From: an uncultured Bacteroidales bacterium
Lineage (GTDB): Bacteria; Bacteroidota; Bacteroidia; Bacteroidales; UBA932
Direction of reading: 5' to 3'
Length of the DNA stretch: 26,423 nucleotides
Assembly (NCBI GenBank): GCA_900545245.1
Contig: UQYV01000047.1
Coordinates: 1 to 26,423, forward strand
Of this stretch, positions 1 through 6,735 are shown in pieces. The position numbers and the translations under genes were made by a program. Each line of letters starts with the position of its first letter. The first letter of the stretch is position 1. The notes below the pieces were generated by a model. It saw nothing but the letters and a program-made list of their open reading frames with translations, made no database searches and was not told where the DNA came from.

Positions 1-81
1 CGTCCGCGTCAGGTGCTTGTCTCCGACTATGAGGAGCTGGAAAATATAATAACAGGATTTATTATAACAATAGTTCGGTAA
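1..81 (+). CDS. Possible C-terminal tail of a gene cut by the left edge
   Basis: Frame 1 is open from the first base to a TAA at 79-81 and encodes 26 residues ending in ENIITGFIITIVR. No start is visible, and I do not recognise the family. If real, the gene would be convergent with the WYL regulator to its right. The last codons overlap an 8-bp inverted repeat (45-52 / 59-66). The open stretch is short, so it may be chance. Confidence 0.3.
   Translation, partial: RPRQVLVSDYEELENIITGFIITIVR
45..66. repeat. AT-rich perfect inverted repeat
   Basis: TATAATAA at 45-52 is followed by a 6-base spacer and its exact reverse complement TTATTATA at 59-66. It overlaps the end of the possible partial ORF 1-81. 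It could be the stem of a weak termination structure or a protein-binding site; no T-tract follows directly on either strand. Confidence 0.4.
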
Positions 82-180
82 AAAAGTTCAAGCGGCGTCC
101 CTGATGCACCCGTTGGCGAAGAAGGAGATGGAAAACGGAGCAAATCGATAAAAGAAAGAAGAAGATACTTGATTTATTCT

Positions 181-233
181 TTTCAGCCTGTGCAGGGGCC
201 GGCGGTTACTCTAGTTCAGAGTGGAGGCTGAAA
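181..233 (-). terminator. Nested hairpin just downstream of the WYL regulator
   Basis: TTTCAGCCT at 181-189 pairs perfectly with AGGCTGAAA at 225-233 (9 bp). Inside it is a second hairpin, ACTCT at 208-212 with AGAGT at 218-222, plus the palindrome GCCGGC near 198-203. The structure begins 8 bases past the WYL stop codon, so a role at the 3' end of that transcript is likely. There is no clean T-tract, so it is not a classical intrinsic terminator. An end of a lost mobile element is an alternative. Confidence 0.35.
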
Positions 234-240
234 CTGTCCG

Positions 241-1146
241 CTATTCGTTATCCGCAATGGAAATCCCATAGCGCGAAGCCATACCTGCGATGATGTCGGA
301 GATATTTTCGCGCAGTTCAAGTGGCTCCAACACCTCCACGTCCGCTCCGTGCGACAGAATCTCCTGCACGAAATCGAATGTGGGGGCGATGTGGTAACTG
401 AAGACCGAGCTTCCGTCCTCCTGAATCATTTCTGTTTGCGACTCATGCAGCGGCAGTGTCCGGAAGTATTTGACCTGATCCGGTACGACCCGGAGTTTGA
501 TGTCTTCAGGGGCATCCCCGATGATGACACCGAAGTAGTCTCGAAAATATCCCTCAGCATCGAAGTCCTTCGGAAGTTCGAACTTTTCCTCCAGCTCCTC
601 CATGTCCACGAATCGATCCAAAGAGTATATTCTCAGTCCTAAGTCGCTGTCTCCAAGCATGTACCACCGTTGTTTGAAGTGTTTGACGCAGTAGGGGCGA
701 ACATTGAAGAAATGTGGCTCCGGATTCCAGAAGCTCTGGTAGCAGAGGTTGATCACTCTTGAATCCCGCATCGCACTGATGATGTCCGTCAGGAATCTCT
801 CGCTTGATGGAACCTTCTCCATGAGTATTCGGTCTTTCATGTCGGCATTTTCCTGTAGCACATTGTTGAGGCACAGCGTGTGCAGCATCCAATCGCTTGT
901 CTCGTCGCTTCCGACATTTGAGTGTCCGATGTAGAATCCGAGACTCCTGTCGTTGAGAATCTCGATCCCGAACATCTCGGAGATCGCATCCTTGTGGTTG
1001 AAGAATGTTCTTTCTGACAATGGTTCTCCCGTTTCGTTCAGCGGACTGCGCCGCCATGCTTCGCTGATCTCCTTGAAGGAGACATACTTTCTGCGGTTGA
1101 TCAGATCAATCAGCCAGATGTATCTCTTGAAAAAATTCTTTGCCAT
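241..1146 (-). CDS. WYL-domain transcriptional regulator
   Basis: This 301-residue cytoplasmic regulator has an N-terminal helix-turn-helix region (about residues 1-65, rich in basic and aromatic residues around SERTFFNHKDAI). A WYL domain follows (about 120-200) with the signature QRWYMLG at 159-165, and then a C-terminal WCX-like part. WYL domains are known ligand- or nucleic-acid-sensing modules, common in regulators of defence, DNA damage and metabolism; the ligand here cannot be read from sequence. The ATG at 1144-1146 lies about 20 bases below a TATCTTTG -7 element on the same strand. The gene follows the AraC gene in the same direction with a 59-base gap, but its own promoter motif suggests separate control. 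No target gene is evident. Confidence 0.85.
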   Translation of the reverse strand: MAKNFFKRYIWLIDLINRRKYVSFKEISEAWRRSPLNETGEPLSERTFFNHKDAISEMFGIEILNDRSLGFYIGHSNVGSDETSDWMLHTLCLNNVLQENADMKDRILMEKVPSSERFLTDIISAMRDSRVINLCYQSFWNPEPHFFNVRPYCVKHFKQRWYMLGDSDLGLRIYSLDRFVDMEELEEKFELPKDFDAEGYFRDYFGVIIGDAPEDIKLRVVPDQVKYFRTLPLHESQTEMIQEDGSSVFSYHIAPTFDFVQEILSHGADVEVLEPLELRENISDIIAGMASRYGISIADNE

Positions 1147-1166
1147 ATTCTATGAATACTTTGATG

Positions 1167-1174
1167 CAAAGATA
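1167..1174 (-). promoter_or_regulatory. -7 promoter element for the WYL regulator
   Basis: The minus strand reads TATCTTTG here, an exact match to the Bacteroidota TAnnTTTG -7 motif, about 20 bases before the ATG. No convincing -33 TTG was found at the expected distance. Confidence 0.5.
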
Positions 1175-1205
1175 GTATGTTTAACTGAAAAAATGTGGCA
1201 GTATG

Positions 1206-2195
1206 TTATTCCTCGCTGCCACGGAGAAATTCGAGCGGGGTTTGGGTGGTGGAGAGGCGGAAGTAGCGGGAGAAGAAGGAGTTGTTGATGAATCCGAGCT
1301 TTTCGGCTATTTCCTTGACGGAATAGAGGCCGGTGAGAAGGAGGCTCTTGGCGTCGAGGATGACGTATTCGCGGATTATGTCCATCGGTTTGCGGCCTGA
1401 GGCTTTCTTGACCATTCTTGAGAAATGTTTCTCGGAAAGGCATTGGCGGCGGGCGTAGAATGCCACAGTGCGATCCTTGCGGGAGAAGTTGTGAAGGTCT
1501 TCCTCGAAGCGGAGAAGAACCTCCTGTTCGCGATTCATTGGCATTGAAAGGCTGTCGGAGGAGAAACTTGTATTGCCATTGGGCGCCGTTGCCTTCTGTC
1601 CTGCCATGCGGTTGTTCCACTGGCGTGTCCATTTCAGGAGTAGGCTGGCAAAGATGTAGGAAAAGCCGGAAAGTATGCCATCGGCGGTCTCGCCGTCACA
1701 GTTGGCAACAATATTCTTGACTGCGTGGCAGAGCTGCTCGAAGTTCTCGCCTTCTTCCTCAGCGACTCCGGTGATAATGGGTTCGTGGCTGTGCAGGAGC
1801 ATCTGGCGAAGATTCTTGCCGTGCGGACCTCGGATTCCGGTCATTATATATTCTGAGTCGAGAGCCGCAAAAATCACTCGGCAGCCTTTGGACAACGTCA
1901 CCTTTTCCAGAATCTGTCCAGCGAAAACAACCAGCACTCCATTGTTTCCGATGCAATAATCCCTCTGTTGCACGCGGAGTGTCGCTGTGCCGCTTTTGCA
2001 GTAGAGGCAGAATCCCAATGAAATCTTTATCGGGAAACGCAGTTTCCTGACTGCTGTGAAATCTGCACGATGCATCCCTCCGTCTTTTTCGATGTTGTCG
2101 ACAAGACAGAATTTTCCGGCGACCTGAACTTTGGAAACCGTTCCTTCGAGATAGTTTATTCCGAAGGCGGATATTATTTCATCATATTTAGACAT
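1206..2195 (-). CDS. AraC-family transcriptional regulator
   Basis: The protein has 329 residues. The first two thirds look like a cupin-type effector or dimerisation domain (beta-rich, with LRVQQRDYCIGNNGVLVVFAG typical of the AraC sensor fold). The last ~100 residues (about 231-329) form the double helix-turn-helix: EKHFSRMVKKASGRKP for the first and VKEIAEKLGFINNSFFSRYF for the second. It is divergent from the AMP-binding ligase at 2349 across 153 bases that contain an AATCGT repeat and inverted repeat. Control of itself and of the ligase is therefore a reasonable inference. The -7 element lies only about 5 bases above the ATG, so the mRNA may be almost leaderless. The effector is unknown. 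Confidence 0.88.
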   Translation of the reverse strand: MSKYDEIISAFGINYLEGTVSKVQVAGKFCLVDNIEKDGGMHRADFTAVRKLRFPIKISLGFCLYCKSGTATLRVQQRDYCIGNNGVLVVFAGQILEKVTLSKGCRVIFAALDSEYIMTGIRGPHGKNLRQMLLHSHEPIITGVAEEEGENFEQLCHAVKNIVANCDGETADGILSGFSYIFASLLLKWTRQWNNRMAGQKATAPNGNTSFSSDSLSMPMNREQEVLLRFEEDLHNFSRKDRTVAFYARRQCLSEKHFSRMVKKASGRKPMDIIREYVILDAKSLLLTGLYSVKEIAEKLGFINNSFFSRYFRLSTTQTPLEFLRGSEE

Positions 2196-2199
2196 AATG

Positions 2200-2207
2200 C
2201 AAAGATA
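2200..2207 (-). promoter_or_regulatory. -7 promoter element for the AraC regulator
   Basis: The minus strand reads TATCTTTG, matching TAnnTTTG. A TTTG at 2231-2234 (minus strand) could be the -33 element, although the 23-base spacing is long. Initiation would fall near the ATG at 2193-2195. Confidence 0.5.
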
Positions 2208-2224
2208 TAAATTTTACATAAAAT

Positions 2225-2251
2225 AATCGTCAAATACGATACTAAATCGTA
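2225..2251. promoter_or_regulatory. Operator-like repeat between araC-type gene and acyl-CoA ligase
   Basis: AATCGT occurs at 2225-2230 and again at 2245-2250, exactly 20 bp (two helical turns) apart. Between them TACGAT at 2235-2240 forms a perfect inverted repeat with ATCGTA at 2246-2251. The cluster overlaps the likely -33 region of the AraC gene and lies above the ligase promoter, where an AraC-type dimer would be expected to bind. Binding is inferred, not shown. Confidence 0.4.
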
Positions 2252-2291
2252 AAATGTCCTATTTTGAACATTAATACCGCGTTTTGTTGCA

Positions 2292-2321
2292 TTGAACACC
2301 TTTCTTTTGTCCCTACCTTTG
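2292..2321 (+). promoter_or_regulatory. Bacteroidota-type promoter of the acyl-CoA ligase
   Basis: TTG at 2292-2294 and TACCTTTG at 2314-2321 are separated by 19 bases, fitting the -33/-7 consensus. The ATG at 2349 gives a leader of about 20-25 bases. Confidence 0.65.
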
Positions 2322-2348
2322 CCGAGCAAGAATGAAAAATAGTCAATT

Positions 2349-4004
2349 ATGAGAAAAATAGAGACATTGCGCGAATTATATGATTATGCAACCGTGACGT
2401 ATGCCGGAAACCGCCTGTCGAAGACTGTGGATGCGGAACTTGAATATAGTTACCGGAGTTTTAGGGATAAATGTGAAGAGCTCTCAGGAGTGCTGGCAGA
2501 TGCCGGAGTCGTGGCCGGAGACAAGGTCGCCGTGCTTGCCCAGAACATGCCGAACTGGACGGTGGCGTTCTTTACAGGGGTGGCTTTCGGACGCATAGCA
2601 ATTCCGATTTTGCCGGAATCTTCTGAAAATGAGGTGACTAACATTCTGAAACATTCAGAGTCAAAGGCTCTCTTCGTTTCACAGAAGCTGCTTTCAAATG
2701 TAAGCGATGAGGCGCTGGACGGTTTGGACGTCGTCATTGACATAGAGTCTTTCGAGTTTATAAAGACGCCGGCGCGTGCCGTGAAGAAAGCCGTGGCTGA
2801 CTCTCTTGGCACCACGGGACATGGATGCACATCAGCGGAAACCTCCCGTCCGGACGACATTGCGACCATAATCTACACTTCCGGCACCACAGGGAACGCC
2901 AAAGGGGTGATGTTGAGTCACAGAAACCTCGCATCTTGCGTGATGTCCTGCTATGCCACCCGCAAGCGCGACGAGCATGACCGTTGGCTCTCCATACTTC
3001 CTATGTCACACACGCTTGAGCTTACGATTGGGGTGCTTTATCCGATGTATGTCGGGGCCTCTGTCTATTATATGTCGAAGCCGCCTGTCCCTGCTCTGCT
3101 TCTGAAGGCGATGCAGGTGGTGAAGCCTACGACAATGCTTTCGGTGCCTCTTATTATAGAGAAAATCTATCGTGACAGCATAGTCCCGACCATTCGGAAA
3201 AGTCCTGTACTCAGTTGGCTGGACAGAAACGCCAATTGGCTGCTGTGCCGTCTTGTCGGTCTGAAGCTTAAAAAGACTTTCGGAGGTGAACTTACGTTTT
3301 TCGGCATAGGCGGTGCCAAATTGGACATTGAAGTCGAACGTTTTCTTCTCAAATCCGGCTTCCCATACGCAGTGGGCTATGGGCTCACCGAAACTTCACC
3401 GCTGCTGAGTTTCACGCTCGGCAAGATTCGTGTGCCAGGTTCGATAGGGATGCCTGTAAGCGGTGTGCAGCTGCGTCTTGACAATGTCAATCCCGAGACC
3501 GGAGAAGGGGAGATTGTTGCAAAGGGACCCAACGTGATGCTCGGCTACTACAAGGATCCGCAGCGGACAGCAAGGGCCTTCACGAAAGACGGGTGGTTTC
3601 GTACCAACGACCTTGCCGTGGTTGACGCACAAGGGCGATACTCCATTAGGGGGCGACTCAGCAACATGATTCTCGGAGCTTCAGGAGAGAACATCTACCC
3701 GGAGGAAATAGAGCAGGTGCTCAACGGAATCGACCTTGTTGACGAGTCCCTTGTGCTCTCTCGCGGGGACAAGTTGGTGGCGCTTGTGACCTTCAACGAA
3801 AATGTGCTTGACTGGAACCATGAGGGCGAGGCCGGGTTTCTCTGTAAGGTTGAGGAGTGCAAGTCACTGATTCTTTCGATTGTGAACCGCAAGGTCAATA
3901 GGACGTCGCACCTGAGTTGCATACAGGTTTTGCGCGAGCCGTTCGAGAAGACGGCCACACGGAAGATACGGCGGTTTAAGTATGCGGATGTCGAGGGACT
4001 GTAA
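2349..4004 (+). CDS. AMP-binding protein, probable long-chain fatty acid-CoA ligase
   Basis: This 551-residue member of the ANL (acyl-CoA synthetase) superfamily would activate a carboxylate with ATP to an acyl-adenylate and pass it to CoA. The P-loop-like motif YTSGTTGNAKG is at 176-186. GYGLTETSP, the motif that contacts AMP, begins near 343. GWFRTNDLA is near 414 and RGRLSNMI, the hinge region, near 435. The C-terminal KTATRKIRR supplies the likely catalytic lysine near 534. No signal peptide or membrane segment is seen, so it should act in the cytoplasm or at the inner membrane face. It has its own promoter and a divergent AraC-type neighbour. The family cannot fix chain length or substrate; long-chain fatty acid is the commonest assignment for this architecture. 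Confidence 0.85.
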   Translation: MRKIETLRELYDYATVTYAGNRLSKTVDAELEYSYRSFRDKCEELSGVLADAGVVAGDKVAVLAQNMPNWTVAFFTGVAFGRIAIPILPESSENEVTNILKHSESKALFVSQKLLSNVSDEALDGLDVVIDIESFEFIKTPARAVKKAVADSLGTTGHGCTSAETSRPDDIATIIYTSGTTGNAKGVMLSHRNLASCVMSCYATRKRDEHDRWLSILPMSHTLELTIGVLYPMYVGASVYYMSKPPVPALLLKAMQVVKPTTMLSVPLIIEKIYRDSIVPTIRKSPVLSWLDRNANWLLCRLVGLKLKKTFGGELTFFGIGGAKLDIEVERFLLKSGFPYAVGYGLTETSPLLSFTLGKIRVPGSIGMPVSGVQLRLDNVNPETGEGEIVAKGPNVMLGYYKDPQRTARAFTKDGWFRTNDLAVVDAQGRYSIRGRLSNMILGASGENIYPEEIEQVLNGIDLVDESLVLSRGDKLVALVTFNENVLDWNHEGEAGFLCKVEECKSLILSIVNRKVNRTSHLSCIQVLREPFEKTATRKIRRFKYADVEGL

Positions 4005-4030
4005 TGTGGCGGTGTCCGTTAAAGGAACTT

Positions 4031-4110
4031 GACCCCAAAGTCCCGAAAGGACCGCGCCGGTGGCGCGAGATACCCCTAATAGGGCGCAGGCATTAGTCTG
4101 CGGGGGTTAG
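4031..4110. other. Run of four short hairpins, possible structured RNA or palindromic element
   Basis: Downstream of the ligase, and also downstream of tRNA-Arg on the opposite strand, four stems follow one another: GTCC/GGAC (4040-4052), CGCGCC/GGCGCG (4053-4067), CCC/GGG (4074-4084) and CGCAG/CTGCG (4085-4102). ACCCC (4072-4076) could alternatively pair with GGGGT (4103-4107) around the last two. No ORF explains the conservation of pairing. Read on the minus strand, GTCCTTTCGGGAC followed by GGGGTCAAGTTCC faintly resembles the variable and T arms of a class II tRNA, but no complete cloverleaf forms. A small RNA, REP-like repeat or tRNA relic are all open. Confidence 0.4.
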
Positions 4111-4130
4111 GAAGTCCGAAGGAGGGTGAA

Positions 4131-4146
4131 CAAAAGACTTTTTTGT
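4131..4146 (-). terminator. Weak terminator-like hairpin after tRNA-Arg
   Basis: On the minus strand, 13 bases past the tRNA end, ACAAAA and TTTTGT flank a short AAGTC-like loop, giving an A/T-rich stem ending in Ts. It is weak and could be chance. Confidence 0.2.
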
Positions 4147-4158
4147 CAGCCACTTTTG

Positions 4159-4230
4159 TACCCCCGTGCGGAATCGAACCGCAACCGTCAGAACCGGAAT
4201 CTGAAATTCTATCCATTAAACTACGGAGGC
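4159..4230 (-). tRNA. tRNA-Arg (anticodon CCG)
   Basis: The 72-base minus-strand sequence folds as a cloverleaf. The acceptor is GCCTCCG with CGGGGGT (two G-U type pairs), discriminator A. The anticodon stem is TCAGA/TCTGA with loop TTCCGGT, so the anticodon is CCG and it reads CGG (Arg). The T arm is TGCGG-TTCGATT-CCGCA. The 3' CCA is not encoded. A TATCTTTG promoter element lies 10 bases upstream. Confidence 0.93.
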
Positions 4231-4239
4231 AATGGGTTG

Positions 4240-4247
4240 CAAAGATA
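4240..4247 (-). promoter_or_regulatory. -7 promoter element for tRNA-Arg
   Basis: The minus strand reads TATCTTTG, 10 bases before the mature 5' end of tRNA-Arg, the spacing expected for a short leader. Confidence 0.55.
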
Positions 4248-4263
4248 AGAATTTTTGGTTGAA

Positions 4264-4296
4264 TTGTCATATGTTCACGGATATTTCTTAACTTTG
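4264..4296 (+). promoter_or_regulatory. Candidate promoter of the M64 peptidase gene
   Basis: TAACTTTG at 4289-4296 matches TAnnTTTG. A TTG at 4264-4266 lies 22 bases upstream, slightly longer than ideal. The leader to the chosen start would be about 55 bases. Confidence 0.45.
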
Positions 4297-4357
4297 AAGG
4301 TTACGTGTCTCAGATGGACGCCTCCGTGGGAAGGAGGGGATTCAGGAGAGGGGTAAC

Positions 4358-5716
4358 GTGGACAGAAAAAAGTGCGTAATGACTAAATTGCTGAAATCTG
4401 TGTTGTCGCTGAGTGTTGCGGCGATAGTCTCAGGATTGTTTCCTATGTCGGCATTGGCCGGGACTGCATTCGACGAGAAGTTTGCAGACAAGACTCTGCG
4501 AGTAGATTACATTTTCAGTGGCGATGCCGCGGAACAGTCCGTGAGCCTTTGCCGTATGTCGAGTTCTGAAGGCTGGTACGGCCGTAGGGGCAACCTTGAT
4601 GGCATGCCGCTCAGAGGTAACGGAGAAGTGGTCATGACTGATGCCGAGACTGGCAAACAACTATATGTCTGGTCTTTTTCGTCACTTTTCAGCGAATGGC
4701 TCACAACTGACGAGGCGCAGCATACATCCCGTTCTTTTGAGCATACGGTACTGCTTCCGATGCCTTTAGCCAAGGCAGATGTCGCGTTGAGGTTGTTCGA
4801 CAAACATGGCTCTGTCTGTGCCGAACACCGTTTTATGCTTGATCCTTCCGATATCCTGATTCGTCGGCAGCGTCCCTCCGGCACTTCCTGGCGTTATATT
4901 CATAAGGGAGGAGACAGCAGGGAGTGCATAGATGTCGTGATTGTCGCTGAGGGATATGCGAAGAAAGACATGAGACTCTTCCGCAAGGATGCACAGGCTG
5001 CCTGCGATGCCGTCTTGTCCGCGCCACCTTTCTCGCAATTTGCTGATCGTCTTAACATTATCGCAGTGGATTCCGTGTCAGAAGACTCCGGAGTTTCCGA
5101 ACCTCTTAAAGGAACATGGCGGGATACGGCTATAAAATCTCATTTCTCGACTTTTTATTCCGACCGCTACCTCACCTCTGAAAATGTCCATGACATCCAC
5201 GATCTTCTCTCCGGCATTCCTTACGAACACATCATAATCCTCGCCAATACAGATACATACGGTGGTGGCGGTATCTATAATTCATACACCCTTACGACCG
5301 CCCACCACAGCAAGTTCCGTCCCGTTGTGGTTCATGAGTTCGGGCACAGTTTCGGTGGGCTTGCGGACGAGTATTTCTACGATTTTGCCGACGCCCTCGA
5401 TTCCAGTTACGACATTTCCGTGGAACCATGGGAGCCTAACATCACGACGCTGGTTGATTTTGATGCGAAATGGAAGGATATGCTTCCGGACGGCTGCCTC
5501 GTGCCTACTCCTGGCGGGCATCTGAAAGTCAACGAACTGGACAATTCTCAGGACGCGATTGACCGCATCGGAGTCTACGAGGGCGGCGGCTACCTTCTCC
5601 ACGGTGTATTTCGCCCTTCCGACAACTGCCGGATGCGCACCAATGAAGCCGCTGGCTTCTGCCCGGTCTGCCGCAGAGCCCTCAGTGACCTTATCCTTTT
5701 CTATACGGGAAATTAA
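4358..5716 (+). CDS. Secreted M64-family (IgA peptidase-like) metallopeptidase
   Basis: This zinc peptidase has 452 residues. The zinc motif HEFGHSFGGLADEY spans 326-339: H326 and H330 are ligands, E327 is the catalytic base and an acidic residue near 337 is the probable third ligand. This arrangement is characteristic of family M64. A preceding N-terminal beta-rich domain (about 35-160) fits the M64 N-terminal domain. A signal peptide is evident (basic start, hydrophobic stretch, SALAG near 31-35), so it is exported. The GTG start at 4358 is favoured by a purine-rich AGGAGAGGGG at 4344-4353, but ATG at 4379 would also give a good signal peptide (MTKLLKSVLSL). The substrate is unknown; cleavage of IgA is not established for most Bacteroidales members. 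Its TAA overlaps the stop of the convergent HAD gene. Confidence 0.87.
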   Translation: MDRKKCVMTKLLKSVLSLSVAAIVSGLFPMSALAGTAFDEKFADKTLRVDYIFSGDAAEQSVSLCRMSSSEGWYGRRGNLDGMPLRGNGEVVMTDAETGKQLYVWSFSSLFSEWLTTDEAQHTSRSFEHTVLLPMPLAKADVALRLFDKHGSVCAEHRFMLDPSDILIRRQRPSGTSWRYIHKGGDSRECIDVVIVAEGYAKKDMRLFRKDAQAACDAVLSAPPFSQFADRLNIIAVDSVSEDSGVSEPLKGTWRDTAIKSHFSTFYSDRYLTSENVHDIHDLLSGIPYEHIIILANTDTYGGGGIYNSYTLTTAHHSKFRPVVVHEFGHSFGGLADEYFYDFADALDSSYDISVEPWEPNITTLVDFDAKWKDMLPDGCLVPTPGGHLKVNELDNSQDAIDRIGVYEGGGYLLHGVFRPSDNCRMRTNEAAGFCPVCRRALSDLILFYTGN

Positions 5717-6363
5717 GACTCTCCCAAAACTCCATCTAATAGCGCCCTGAGGTCGTCGCCCTGGATGTAGTGGGCAGCCTGCATGCCGTTGCGGCGGGCG
5801 GCTTCGACATTGATTGGGGAGTCGTCGATGAAGAGCATCTCGGACGGCTGAACCGGAGAGTCAGGAGTACCGGAGAGACGCTGAATTTCGCTGATGGCCT
5901 TTTGATAGATGGTGTCTCCGGGTTTGAGGCAGTGCATTTCGAAAGACAGGAACGCCTTTTTGAAAACGCTGTCAATCGGTAGACCCTTGTGTTCGAATTC
6001 CTCCACGGCGAACGGCCATGTCATCGCGTTGTTGTTGCTGAGAAGATAGAGGTCGTATTTCTGACTCAACTCCTTGAGCAACGGAACTTTATAGTCTGCC
6101 AATCCGATGAGGAACGGGCGGAATGCATCGTTCACGTCCTGTGGCGTTTTCCCTGGAGCGGACATTGCGAGAACTCCCTGGTAGAACTTCTCCGCGGTGA
6201 TGTTCCCCGCCTCAAGCTCCATGAACAGTCCTTTTTGGTGGCAAGGGCCGACAAGTTCGTCAACTCTTTCAAATCCAAGCTTTTCGCGGCATGATTTGTA
6301 GCATGCATCCAAATCCAAGTCGAGGAGAACTCCTCCCAAATCAAAAACAAGAACCTTTATCAT
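5713..6363 (-). CDS. HAD-family (subfamily IA) phosphatase
   Basis: The protein has 216 residues from the ATG at 6361-6363. It carries the HAD motifs in order: FDLGGVL at 7-13 (nucleophile D8), LLSNNN (motif II), KPGDTIYQKA with the motif III lysine, and FIDDSPINVEAA (motif IV acidic pair). The second residue of the DxD motif is replaced by glycine (DLG), as in YihX-type sugar-phosphate phosphatases, so it is not necessarily inactive. It is cytoplasmic and the substrate is unknown, probably a small phosphometabolite. The frame stays open upstream, but that extension runs antisense through tRNA-Gly and past the promoter motif at 6425-6432, so I rejected it. It is convergent with the M64 gene and shares stop-codon bases with it. 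Confidence 0.85.
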   Translation of the reverse strand: MIKVLVFDLGGVLLDLDLDACYKSCREKLGFERVDELVGPCHQKGLFMELEAGNITAEKFYQGVLAMSAPGKTPQDVNDAFRPFLIGLADYKVPLLKELSQKYDLYLLSNNNAMTWPFAVEEFEHKGLPIDSVFKKAFLSFEMHCLKPGDTIYQKAISEIQRLSGTPDSPVQPSEMLFIDDSPINVEAARRNGMQAAHYIQGDDLRALLDGVLGES

Positions 6364-6424
6364 TGTAATAGTAATTTTTACATTCATCCCGGTCTGGGGC
6401 ATACCCACATTACGGAAAGCCGTG

Positions 6425-6432
6425 CAAAGATA
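6425..6432 (-). promoter_or_regulatory. -7 promoter element for the HAD gene
   Basis: The minus strand reads TATCTTTG about 62 bases before the chosen ATG. It supports the start at 6363 over the longer open frame. Confidence 0.45.
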
Positions 6433-6443
6433 GGTAGAAAGTT

Positions 6444-6475
6444 TTGCATTATTCGGAAAATAATTCATATATTTG
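6444..6475 (+). promoter_or_regulatory. Promoter of tRNA-Gly
   Basis: TTG at 6444-6446 and TATATTTG at 6468-6475 are 21 bases apart; the tRNA begins 30 bases downstream. The region is shared back-to-back with the HAD promoter. Confidence 0.55.
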
Positions 6476-6504
6476 CAGTCCATTCCTCTCGGGGAAATGG
6501 AAAA

Positions 6505-6576
6505 GCGGGTGTAGCTCAGTGGTAGAGCATCGGCTTCCCAAGCCGAGGGCCACGAGTTCGACTCTCGCCACCCGCT
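6505..6576 (+). tRNA. tRNA-Gly (anticodon CCC)
   Basis: The acceptor GCGGGTG pairs perfectly with CACCCGC, with discriminator T. The D arm is GCTC/GAGC. The anticodon stem TCGGC/GCCGA encloses TTCCCAA, giving anticodon CCC, which reads GGG (Gly). The T arm contains TTCGACT with one A-C mismatch at the base of its stem. CCA is not encoded. Confidence 0.95.
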
Positions 6577-6620
6577 CAGAAAAATTGATTGACAAATGAT
6601 TGTGTCAACGAAGAATATGT

Positions 6621-6665
6621 TCCCGAAGATCCGCACTTTTGTGTGCCACGTCTTCGGGACTTTTT
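6621..6665 (+). terminator. Intrinsic terminator after tRNA-Gly
   Basis: TCCCGAAGA at 6621-6629 pairs with TCTTCGGGA at 6651-6659 (9 bp). The loop holds an inner GCAC/GTGC hairpin, and a T-rich tract (CTTTTTCTT) follows at once. This is the clearest rho-independent terminator in the window. Confidence 0.8.
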
Positions 6666-6676
6666 CTTATTTTTTC

Positions 6677-6692
6677 ATGTTTCTAGAAACAT
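6677..6692. promoter_or_regulatory. 16-bp perfect palindrome upstream of the M16 peptidase
   Basis: ATGTTTCTAGAAACAT is fully self-complementary over 16 bp. It lies about 45-55 bases before the M16 start, downstream of the tRNA-Gly terminator. It has the size and symmetry of a homodimeric repressor operator. No TAnnTTTG promoter was seen beside it. Confidence 0.45.
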
Positions 6693-6735
6693 AAATTTTT
6701 GAACTATAAAACTCTGGTGCAGACAAAACAAATTT

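Noticed and set aside
4076..4270. Minus-strand 64-codon frame over tRNA-Arg
   Set aside because: It is explained by the tRNA gene and the hairpin region.
6364..6636. N-terminal extension of the HAD frame by about 90 codons
   Set aside because: It runs antisense through tRNA-Gly and the shared promoter region; the HAD fold starts at MIKVLVFDLGG.
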